Of a DNA stretch of 64,000 nt, positions 54,801 through 64,000 are shown in pieces; the stretch's first letter is position 1; the number at the start of each line of letters is the position of its first letter. The DNA is from Trichuris trichiura. Lineage: Eukaryota > Nematoda > Enoplea > Trichinellida > Trichuridae. The notes beneath the pieces are model-generated. The model was given only the letters and a program-made list of their open reading frames with translations, was not told the DNA's origin and did no database searches. The stretch spans positions 6,076,001 through 6,140,000 of the forward strand of contig JBAJFE010000026.1 in the NCBI GenBank assembly GCA_037903355.1, given 5' to 3'. The position numbers were made by a program, and so were the translations under genes.

Positions 54801-57800
54801 GTTTTTCGCTTCTTTTTTAACGGGATTTCAATTCACATAAAGTTTTTTCTTTTTTTTCAGAAACTTCTGCGGAGCTTTCGGCCTCTGACCATAGGCCCTC
54901 ATCAGCGCAACGAATAAACAAAACAATTTTCATAAAACATCTCCTTGCCTTCACCAGGATTGACTGATGGGACGCTCTTCCGTATTACCAACCGACGTGA
55001 TTTCCTGTCGAGGAGATTCTTGACTCATCGAGGTTGACTCCACGTAGCCGGTGCTACTTCAGAGCAGCCTTCACACAACCGTCTGCGATTTTTTGTTTGT
55101 TCGTTGCGCTGACGAAGGCTTATGGTCAGAGGCCGAAAGCTCCGCATGAGAAATTTCTGAAAAAAACGGGAGATCCGTAATAAAAGAAAAAAACTTTTAT
55201 TTTTATATCTAATGTGTATGTTTTCCTTTTCAAAATCGAGCATTTCTAACTGCGTCAGTGTTTGCGGTTCTCCTATTTGCTTGTATATAATTTGAAGTGT
55301 CTTCCATATGCCAAGGAGGTATACCATTTGTTTTGGGAAAGCTTAGCGGTATCTGAGTCAACGGTAAAAATATTACGACCAATAAGAAACAGATACCTAA
55401 TGATGGGATGAGCAGGTATTTGGAAGGGAAGTAAGAATATTGTTAGTAAGCGTAACTGGTACGGAGCTAAAGGATTTAAACTGCTTCATATTCAGCCGGT
55501 GAAACTATGAGGTTCTTATGTTAGGTCACGTGACAGTTCCTATGCGTTTTTTGCACCAGCGCCCTCTAGACGTTACAAAACTTTTTTGACAGCCGCCATT
55601 TGGCAGTGATCTTCCCAGGGTCGGCTGGAGAGCCCAAAGCGCAGATTCAACCGCGAGTACGTTTTATTTCCGGTTCCATTGGCCTCTTGAGGCTGAGCGA
55701 TGCTGAATTGAACAAAGCCAAACATCTACAGTTCAAGGCAACTCTCAGGCTTCCAGTGTCCTTTAAAATTTCTCAGTTCTTTCGAGAATTACTGAATTAC
55801 GGTTTCTATCGTCACAGTATATTTCAAAATGGTGGCGATGAAACAAGCCGATCCTGGTAATTGAACATCGATAGTCATGCAGGAACGATATTCTTGTCTT
55901 TATTATCGGCCTTGTACCCATCCGCTCGTCTGTTTTTTTGCAAGCGTTTCAGCCAATACCTTGAAAGTCGAAATGCTGGATAGGTCAAAATCCCGAATAG
56001 GTCGAAAATGCGCTGTAAAGTGTGGCCTCGTAGCAGATCTGCACTGGCATTTCCTAGATGAGGAATGTATTTGAGTAGAGGAGTTATTATACTGTTCTTG
56101 TTTTTTTAGATCACTAACTCCAAGCAAGAGCTGTATAATAGCGCTTCTACTCACATACATTTTTTATACAGAAGACAGCAATGCAGAACTGCCACAAAGC
56201 CGCACTTTACAGTGTATTTTTGATCTATTCGGGATTTCGACCTTTCGGGATTTTGATCAGCGCTGAAATGTTCTTAATCTCCATGCAGGATATGCCATTT
56301 TAAATGCAAATAACAGAATACTTAAGGAAAAAGACTATCATGACGAGATATTTGCAAGTTAAAAAAGCAGCATGATAAGCATTCGTGGGACAGATGATCT
56401 TCTGAGGGTACTTTGGTTGGTAAAATTTAGCGCTAATAATCTGATCTCTTTTTTTGTTAGCCTAGTCTCCCGCCAGCTGGCTGACTTTAATTTCAGCCCA
56501 TTTGTTTGTTCACGGACTCACCCGTTTAAAATTAGCGGAATTGCATTAATGTAAATTCTATGCTTACCTGGTATGTACGCAATGAAGAAGCGACAAGGCG
56601 TTGTTATGCTGTCAAGCGCAGTTAGGGTAAACTGAAAATGGTCATAGATAATCGAATAATGGCTGTGCCGTAGTTCATAGGTTAGACGATGTCTGTCAAT
56701 GTCAGCCTGAGTAAATTTCGAGTGCACACCAAGTCGTCGTATCCTTTGTTCAGGGGAGCGAGCTATCGTTTTAGTCAAGAAGCCGTACAGTGGAGCTCGA
56801 ACAATTTGATACGTTATGTCTTCCGGTAGGATTGGGTTTGGAAACGTCCAAGCAAGCAGATGTTTACGCTGTAAGACAGCTTTCCTTTGCGCAATCATTG
56901 TAAATGGAACGGACTTGAAAATAGCAACCGTTTTAGGAACCAGTTTAACCAATAGCTCTCCTTCAGAAGCAACATCCAATACATGGCTGGAAATCTTTAG
57001 CGTTGCGGTATCGTTGTTGTATTCACCGTCAGCATTGCTGACATAGCGTACCCGCCTGCTTCGAATGTCAGCCTGCGTGAATTCTTCAGCGGTAGCCCAA
57101 TCAGTATCAGATATTTGCAACTCGAAAGTGCCTTTTGATGGTGGCCGAATGACACTATACATCACTTCACTTTCTTTCCCTTCCGCTGACGGTATAGAAT
57201 AACTCAGATGTTTTTCAGTGATTAAAGCAAATGATCTTTTCGGTAATTCTAATGCTGCTTTGTGTAAACGCCTTATTCGAGCACGATGTATTTGAACACT
57301 GATTTCAACCAGTGGTCCCTGTCCATAGTTATCAACTACGTGCAAGGTCATATTGGCAGTCCATCCAGTAACATGTACAATGCTAATTTCTTTCCTGAGA
57401 ATATTCTGCCAGGTAAAGTTTGATATTGGCTCACCGGGGAACTTCTCATGTTCTATATATACGGAGCGCGATAAGTGTTGTTGCACGTAGATTTGGATGT
57501 TGTCTGGATCGCTGTCAGGGTCATAGATGTTGAAGAGATCTTTAGTCATTTTCAGGCTGCTATGCTGGAGCAGATGTAAAGTTCCACCGGAAGGGAGTAG
57601 TACCTTTGGAGCATCATTCAAGGAGTTCACATTTATCAGTATAAAAACATGCGGTATATTCCTGACAAAGGCCTTGTAACTTTCTTCGCTTTCTATTTCA
57701 AATTCCATTTCGTCTTGTTGTGTTTCTGATCCATCGTGAACGTAAAAGATGCGATGATACAGTAGATCCTTGGTGGTGAACTGGAACACGGGTATCCTGA

Positions 57801-60800
57801 TACCACCATCGTGGAGCTTGTAAACTTTACCGTGCTCTGGTGAATTGAACATTGTGCACAGAAGGTTTTCTCCAACTGGAAATGCATCTAGTACTGATTT
57901 AAAATGTAGAAGATCCAAGAAAACTTGTCCGCCCTCGTCAACATTTAAAAGTTGCTTGTTTGGGCTTTCTTTGGAAACATCGGTAGCCGTTGTTTTAACC
58001 CAGGACGTGCAGAGACTGTTTCTGCTTCGGTCAAGACAAGGAGGGCAATCGATGGTAACCACTGATGACGAAATAGCGTTTAGAAAGTTTAACTCGCTTT
58101 CTCCCCAATAAGCCTCTTGTATGCACATCAAAGAGCTTCTCGTGAGGGTCGGATTTTCTTTTGAGCAAGCCAGCGTATGTGACTCTCTGGAAGTTCCAAA
58201 TACAATTTCACGTCGCCTATGCTGAGTTACGTTCCTTTGAAAACTGGGACCTTCGTTGCTGCTCCACTGAAGCGCCTCTTTGCCAACCGTCAGCCATAGG
58301 CCACTCGCGGTAATCACCATGGATACGGAATGCCATAAACCATCGTTTATGGGGGCTTTGCTTTTCAAGTAGGCACTCAGACGTCCCTGCAGGCATTCTA
58401 TCAGTGTCAAGACGCCATCATTTATGTTGAGCAAGATGTGCTTCGAAGAGTTAATAACGCCAAAATTCTCTGTGAAGTGAAAGACGGAGGCACTTGACGA
58501 ACTAGTGCGCAACTTGAATTTGAACGGCGTTACATGTGTGAATCTTTTCAAATTTCCTGAGCTTAGATCAAATCTTATGTTACCCATTGGAGGAATGACC
58601 ATTGCAGCTGAAGACGCATGGGAACTGAACAAACGGCTGCAATTTTCCCTGAAGCTGAAAAACGCAACAGCTGAAGTTACGCTATTTTTCGTATTTTCAC
58701 GAATCTAGCAGAAGCAAAACCTGTGGCTTTGAATTACTGGAAATCCTTCCACGGTCGTTTAATGGAAAGAGAGTGGCAATAATCTTGGCCTTATATTGGT
58801 ATTCTTTCTGCTTAAGAATATAGCCTCTACCCTGTGTCCCCCATTGCTCCCATGAAAATTACTGGCTTAGAGACTTCTGTGCTCTGTAGTTAGGTTCTGT
58901 ACAGCAGACGTCTTTGAAAGGAGCTTAAGTCGCTCACTTTCATTGTTCATTCAACGGAAAGCAGTTTATTTGTGGCTTGTTGTATGCAAGAGCTTATTAT
59001 CGGGGTCTGCTTCAAAATCCTGAAAATCGAAATAGCGAACTTCAAAAATCGAAAGAGTGATTTTAGCAACAGCGATGAGGAATGCTTTTTAAAGAAGGAG
59101 GGTTTTATGCCACTTAAAAAACATATTTATTTCAGCCGTCCTGAGGCCATAATTTTGAGGATGAAAAACTCGCGTTGGTTCAGGACCTCATGCAGAGAAG
59201 CTTCCGCAAGGCAGTAGTGCCAAATGGTTTAAAATGCAGAATAGGGTCTAATCCTTGAAAGGTCAAAAAGCTGAATGGTTCAAAATCCAAACGGGTCGAA
59301 ATTCTGAATGTGCTAAAACTTCGGTGAGTCTAAATCCTTAAAAGCTGAAATTCAGAAGTTGTAGAAGTTACAGATCAGCTGCAGCTTCAAAACCGCTGCA
59401 AGGCAACCGCCACAATATGATTCCATCCAGTTGAACTACCGACTTCCGAGATTACGATCCTAATCCGTGATAGATATGGATTTTGGGAGTTTGGTATTTT
59501 GGCATACACTTAAGTTATTGGCTTTTTTTATCAGTAATTGCATGCAAAATTTTTGTCAGCTTTTTTATCGAACTGGAATAACATGGTTTATTCAACGCGA
59601 ATTCCATTGTTTTTACCAACTTTCTATCTCAACGTTCTGCAGAACCTATCTTACTATGTTCCGACAGCTGCCGATTCAGGCGCTTCATTGTTCCTACTAA
59701 ATATGAAAGATTACTTTTTTCTGTAGATGCTTTCCTTTTGTTTTGAAGCGCCCCTCGTTATGCTGACTCTAATGCATTTTCTTTTCAGGTTATCGAACAC
59801 GATTCACTTTTCATCCCTACCAAAAATTTGCCTTGAAATGTTCTTCCTTTCTTGATCGGCCAACAACGTAGGATAAATGTTGATATGACTCTCGGTACCA
59901 GAATCTTACAACTTGTGAGACACTGGTTTATTGCACTTTTCTATTCTATCCATAGCACTGAGCCGAAGCCTAGCGATTGAATGATGCATTCTACGTGCTT
60001 CTGAGAGTTCCTGCGTGGCCGCTGAGAAGTCTTGGTCAAGTAGGTCCTGCGAGTTTCTATATTTCTGTTCTTTAAGATGTTTGACCTGGGTGGGCCATAA
60101 AGCTAGAGACTTCCACTTCGAAAGTGCTTAGTATCACTTCTGACACAAGTAGAAACCGACGATCTCTTCACTGTATGCCTTACACAAAATTCTGAGGTTT
60201 TCTTTCCTAGGTAAAAGCAAAAACGTAGGTCGTGGCGGAAATGAAACTTGTTGTAGTACATTTCAAGACAGTGGGAAAGAACAACTAAGTGAAATAAAAC
60301 CGGAGAAGATTCCTCGTAGGCATGAAGTAGGCACTCCGTTGGGGCTTGCATACACTGAGGAAGCCCTTGCGATTGCGCAGTTATCAGGATGATAGGAACT
60401 CAATTTCAATGGAAAAAGCTTTCGCATGTTCCTTTCAGCATTGACTTGCTCAACCTATGTGTGCAGCAACTTCGGGGAACGTCAAATCCCAACCGAACTT
60501 GTAATGAATCAGCGCCCTCGTGCGTGAACAAAAGACCGTGCGTTTTCACGTACGGCATCGCTTTTTTCTCTAGAATTTTCAGATAAGATCAGCTCTGATT
60601 GTTCTCACAGAAAGAAAGCGCCCTTAAGACCCACGGCTGAACTCCAGTCTTCTAGGTGACCCCGAAAGCGCCCGTAGTAGTGAGAAAAGGGTGATCTTTT
60701 TTAAGCGTTATATTAAGCTGGACCATACGTATATAATTTTATTTAGGCTTTGTGCTTGTTGTTTGCTATGGTTGATTATAGCAGCGCTTATGGCGTACGA

Positions 60801-62471
60801 CGTCTTTTTGCGATGCCAGGCCGCAGAAATGAGTCAAAACCCGGTTAGTCATGGCACATGGGCATCACGATAAATAGGTGCCAGCGGCAAGCGATTCAGA
60901 AGAGCTACCAGGAATACAAAAAGTAAAATACTCTGTCATGCTACAAAGAAGAAAACTGTACACTGAAAACTTTACGTCTTCCTAAAGAAAACTTACACTC
61001 ATCGAACCAGTAATTGTCAAGGAGCTGGAGGAAGAGCGGAATGTTCTGAAACGCCTAGCAAGGGCAGTGAAGGACTTGGGCATAGGCACATGGAAGATCG
61101 GACAGCATAATCACCATGTAGGAATGTTTGGCACGAAAAACAACATTCTCCCTCGTTTAAGGAAGGACTAAGGACACAGGGCTAAGAGAATGATTGACTG
61201 AACTTAGAGGAAAAAGTAGATAGGACAGAACGCAGTCACTAGTTAAACAAGGGAAAGCAATAGCGGTGGCGTTAATTTAAAAAGGCCTGCAGCATCAGGG
61301 TTTCCTGAAAAGCTCTTTGCTGAATCATCTGTAGCCATTTATTGTCAAGGTTGGTCAGGAGCGAGAGAAAATGATACTGCCGGAAAATCACTTGACTTAA
61401 TCCTGTGCCTCAAACTTGGTTAAGACTTAAACATTCGTTCAGGTCTGTTCGCCTATATCCATCCTATTTTTCAGTTTTAGTTCAATGTTCAAGAAATTTA
61501 AAGAGATAATCAAAGCTTAGCTGTAAAGTATAGGCTTTAAGTTAGCGGCTTAAATTTTACTGCAGCAGAGCTTAACAAATTCATGGTCAAGCATTAGTTA
61601 GCATTTTTTCATGTGGTACTCAATTATCAGCTCTTAATCTACATTTCGTCTGCTTTTTCTATTCATGAAGAAATGCGTTAAGTGCCACACAGTTGACACA
61701 GAGATGAACTATGGTAAATTTAGAGCAGTAAGAGTATTCTACCTGTACTCCAGTAAGTCGCTGTACATGTTCAGTAGATCAAAGCCATTCAGCTTAAGCA
61801 TCATTATGCATCCACGAAAATATTTTCCTTCTTGGCTGAAGCCGCCAATCGACATTCCGTCAGTTAAAGGCAGAATTATAGATTCGTCAAATGGCAGTTG
61901 GAGATACGTTGACTGGCACATATTGCCATCGATGCTTACCTCTGGGATACCATGACTTAAAACGATGGCAACCGTATGATGCTTAACGTCATTTATTGGA
62001 AATTGCGTATGGAATTTCCAATCGCCCGTAAAATTTCCGTTCCAATTTCTTGCGACTACCTGGAATGAAGACAGTGCTTTGTTTTACGCCTAAAAGTTAA
62101 TTTGAACTTGACTGTTACTTGAATGTTGTCATGTTCCAATGTCACAGCCAAAAAAGTTGCTTCCAGTTTCAGAGCCAGCAACTCGCATACTTTTAGGCCT
62201 GTTTTGAACTCCAAACGAATTTCCACGCTTGCTAACTTCCTTAATAAAGTCTGGAGACGTGGCCATGAAACGGTGAAATATCTTTGGCCGAAGAATGTGG
62301 CTGGAAAGTGAATGGTAGTTTGCAAAATAAATATGGAAAATAAATCGCGTCAAACGCAGAATGATTAAAGGCAGTGCATGCGATGCTAATACCTTCAGCG
62401 CTCGTTGCGACGCTCCACTCGTTGATGGATACAATCCAAAAAAATTGTAAAATGTAAAAGCGAAGTTCCAT
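48863..62471 (-). CDS. CSPG4: Chondroitin sulfate proteoglycan 4 / NG2 (kon-tiki) ortholog
   Basis: Single-pass surface proteoglycan for cell adhesion and signalling; the fly ortholog acts in muscle-tendon targeting. Seven minus-strand exons: 62393-62471, 62119-62300, 61743-62059, 56568-58654, 52931-54694, 51379-51633, 48863-51327. All phases fit and give 2382 residues (human 2322). Exon 1 is a signal peptide (MELRFYILQFFWIVSI). LamG1 (ATFFGQRYF to LNGFDLLNMYSDL) and LamG2 (about 205-390) follow, then about 14 CSPG repeats recognised by FTQ/FTxxDI-x-YxHDGSE-type phrases. One membrane helix (VVGMILILASVCSVFVILI) is followed by a 151-residue basic and then acidic tail ending QYWV, the same PDZ ligand as vertebrate NG2. 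Introns 3 (3.1 kb), 4 (1.9 kb) and 5 (1.3 kb) contain repeats. The gene is tail-to-tail with mL64, 69 bp between stops. Confidence 0.95.
54868..54911 (-). ncRNA. Minimal hammerhead ribozyme motif (Penelope type)
   Basis: Read on the minus strand: stem I strand TTGCG, core CTGATGA, stem II GGCCT...AGGCC (5 bp with a 9-nt loop), core GAAA, the tiny stem III GC, cleavage triplet CTC, then CGCA pairing back to TGCG. This is the full order of a type I hammerhead with a degenerate stem III, as described for Penelope-like elements, where the consensus is GAAACGTC and here it is GAAAGCTC. Stem I is only 4-5 bp, so activity may need dimers. Confidence 0.6.
55103..55146 (+). ncRNA. Second minimal hammerhead ribozyme motif, inverted copy
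   Basis: On the plus strand: TTGCG, CTGACGA (the variable core position is C), stem II GGCTT...AGGCC with one G-U pair, GAAA, GC, cleavage triplet CTC, then CGCA. Every conserved core nucleotide is kept, and changes from the other copy are at tolerated positions or a compensated pair. This supports past selection on the fold. Confidence 0.58.
55983..56257. repeat. Palindromic repeat, family A, full copy in CSPG4 intron 4
   Basis: Starts GGTCAAAATCCCGAATAGG, TCGAAAATGCGCTG and ends with the complement (CAGTGTATTTTTGA, TCTATTCGGGATTTCGACC). The internal phrase GAGGAATGTATTTGAGTAGA is shared with the copy at 26755-27000. No coding capacity. Confidence 0.78.
58655..61742. other. Large CSPG4 intron 3 content
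   Basis: This intron separates the two LamG domains. It has degraded family A-like phrases at about 59225-59345 (GGTCAAAAAGC, GGGTCGAAATTCTGAATG). A plus-strand open stretch of about 60 codons near 60995-61172, with no ATG, reads VKELEEERNVLKRLARAV. That stretch could be a transposon coding relic. No gene is recognised. Confidence 0.4.
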
Positions 62472-64000
62472 CTTTCATCTCGCTCATAGGCCAGCAGTGT
62501 ATCCTCGTGGGAATGACTTACCGGCCGCCAACTCGCACAGTTGTGTCGGATGGCCCGTGCCGTCCTGACAGACGAAGCGCGTTTGAATGCTTGCTTGTCA
62601 TGGGTTTGAGTTAAAACGCTGAACTTCGATAACGGCATCGTGCCTTGATGAAGTACACTGCTCTTGCATGTCAACTCTGACGAGGGCCAGGGCAACTGCT
62701 TCTCCGCAAAGAAGTCCTATATCATAGCTACTGACTGCTCGGGCGAAAATTTGGACAAATCTTATTCTCCTATAATTTTCTTTACCTAATGTATACATGC
62801 TTACACGCAGTTAGCATGGTCAATAATAACTTTATCCCATTGCACTGCCTTCCGTCGCAATGCCAAGTATGGGGCACGCTAACCCAGCTGCGCTGTTGTT
62901 TAACTAATATTAATACATTGTCCCATTATAGGCTTTCAGAATTCGAACCAGTTAATAAAAGTGGAGCTCTATAATGGGAGTGATGCCCTTGTTATAAGTC
63001 TTTTATTATCAGAAAGGCAGCTTAGCATGCGGTGAACGCTTGGGCAATTTTTTCACTAAAAGCAAGCATGGAAAAGGCGTTCTTGCGTGCCCAAATTGTT
63101 AATCCAGGCAGGACAGGTGCCATCGGCTGTCAGAAGGCACGGCTGCCAGGGCGGCAACTGTTTTCCGTTTCATCAAAAAGTTTTGACAAAGATCATTTAA
63201 AGGTATTTGATTGGTAAGACAGAGCTACTGAAATGTTCCATTCTGTTTGATAGCTCTGACTGATTGTAGTAGAAAAGAAACTATCAGTTGAAATCAAGGA
63301 AAAAAGCGCTAATTTGTATGGATGAGAAAGTCGGGTAAACTGATGCATTAATTAGAGCTGTAAGCTGCGGTTCGCTACATACGTTTACTTCCAATGGGTG
63401 TCCTATTTCAAATTGAACAAACGTTTCGTTGTTTCAAGATGCTAGAAACACTGGTAGCAACATGAGCAAGTTGAATAATGAGGGCTTCCACCTCGCTCGA
63501 AGAATTGCCTGTGCTGCTATAGCGTACTGTGTACAATTATTCGGATCGCTATATTGCAAAGATTGTTTGTGTTTTTTTGCATAAATAACTAATAAATGAA
63601 CCATAGCTCCATGCCTAATCCAAAGGTTTTCGGAACAGTTTATCAGCAAGCTTGGCCTGTTTCTTACGGAGTGAATATGCATCATTTTTTGAACTTCCTT
63701 TGGCATCACACTGAATGATTTTATTTCCACACTTCAGCCTATTTAATTGCACAGGATAACGTCTTCATTAACAGATTCGAAATCTTTTTTTAAACTGTTA
63801 TTTTGCTTAACAATGTAACGGGACAGTGTCATGTTGAACCACACGGTCATTGGCTTTCTTGGAGAGAAGACTTTCTTATACAAAACCTTTTGGAAGCAGC
63901 TGGATCCCAGTACCTTCTATTTAGTGTTATAGCTGAAAGATAGTTGACGGCGCAGTAGTTAGGACTGAATTAATAGTATACATGAGTTCTTTGTTGAATC
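62472..64000. other. Upstream region of CSPG4 up to the window end
   Basis: Holds the CSPG4 5' flank. Apart from the candidate small gene at 63068-63943, nothing is assignable. The minus-strand frame 62129-62695 is mostly a shadow of CSPG4 exons 1-2. Confidence 0.4.
63068..63943 (+). CDS. Candidate small two-exon gene, function unknown
   Basis: Exon 63068-63202 starts MEKAFLRAQIVNPGRTG and has Arg/Ser-rich, acid-poor composition like a mitochondrial presequence. It ends at AAG|GTATTT. The exon 63827-63943, after GGGACAG, continues in phase with CHVEPHGHWLSWREDFLIQN and stops at TAG 63941-63943, giving 83 residues. The 624-bp intron and both boundaries are inferred. I recognise no family. Other exons could lie past the window, so this may be the 5' part of a larger gene divergent from CSPG4. 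Confidence 0.3.

Larger units (their letters stand above)
54838..55165. repeat. Fold-back element with inverted ribozyme-like arms
   Basis: Arms at about 54845-54920 and 55088-55165 are inverted copies: GCGGAGCTTTCGGCCTCTGA faces TCAGAGGCCGAAAGCTCCGC, and poly-T/A runs flank both. The spacer of about 190 bp has no long frame. It lies in CSPG4 intron 4. The arm content suggests a remnant of a Penelope-type terminal repeat inserted in inverted form. Confidence 0.7.

Noticed and set aside
62129..62695. 188-codon minus frame over the CSPG4 start
   Set aside because: Shadow of CSPG4 exons 1-2 in another frame; the LamG1 sequence is in the neighbouring frame.

Overview
This is eukaryotic, animal DNA and most likely nematode. 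Seven protein-coding genes have many short spliced exons, mostly with introns of 46-85 bp that end in TTTTAG or TTTCAG. Two genes may use introns of only 32-34 bp, and one GC-AG intron is visible. The compact short-intron style, moderate GC and conserved metazoan gene set would fit a clade I nematode such as Trichuris (whipworm). The species is inferred from style, not proven. Nothing bacterial, no CRISPR array and no tRNA or rRNA gene was seen.

Layout. 8-5026 (+): a complete 12-exon class I (GH47) Golgi alpha-1,2-mannosidase. 5027-10508: gene-poor spacer. 10509-23682 (-): katanin p80 (KATNB1), 13 exons, with two very large introns that carry fold-back repeats. 23683-27957: mostly unassigned, with a possible divergent first exon and a palindromic repeat. 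27958-31166 (-): dymeclin (DYM), 13 exons. 31167-34316: spacer. 34317-36164 (+): a short PRDM10-type PR-domain zinc-finger gene. 36416-37365: an internally deleted BEL/Pao LTR retroelement. 37952-45216 (-): BRD7, whose largest intron holds an antisense Penelope-like retroelement (39886-41594). 46749-48793 (+): mitochondrial ribosomal protein mL64 (GADD45GIP1/CRIF1). 48863-62471 (-): CSPG4/NG2 (Drosophila kon-tiki), 7 exons and about 2382 residues, ending in the PDZ ligand QYWV. The last part, to 64000, holds its upstream region and a possible divergent small gene.

For nearly every gene I derived exon boundaries by hand from splice motifs, reading phase and remembered family alignments. In all seven cases the summed exons are a multiple of three and give a length in or near the family range, except PRDM10, which is short. 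The genes are functionally unrelated housekeeping and developmental genes: Golgi glycan trimming and Golgi organisation, microtubule severing, chromatin and transcription, mitochondrial translation, and a cell-surface proteoglycan. They do not form one pathway.

The most unusual content is in the repeats. A fold-back element in a CSPG4 intron carries two inverted copies of a complete minimal hammerhead-ribozyme core of the kind known from Penelope-like elements (54868-54911 on -, 55103-55146 on +). There are also at least two families of palindromic MITE-like repeats and several tandem fold-backs in introns.
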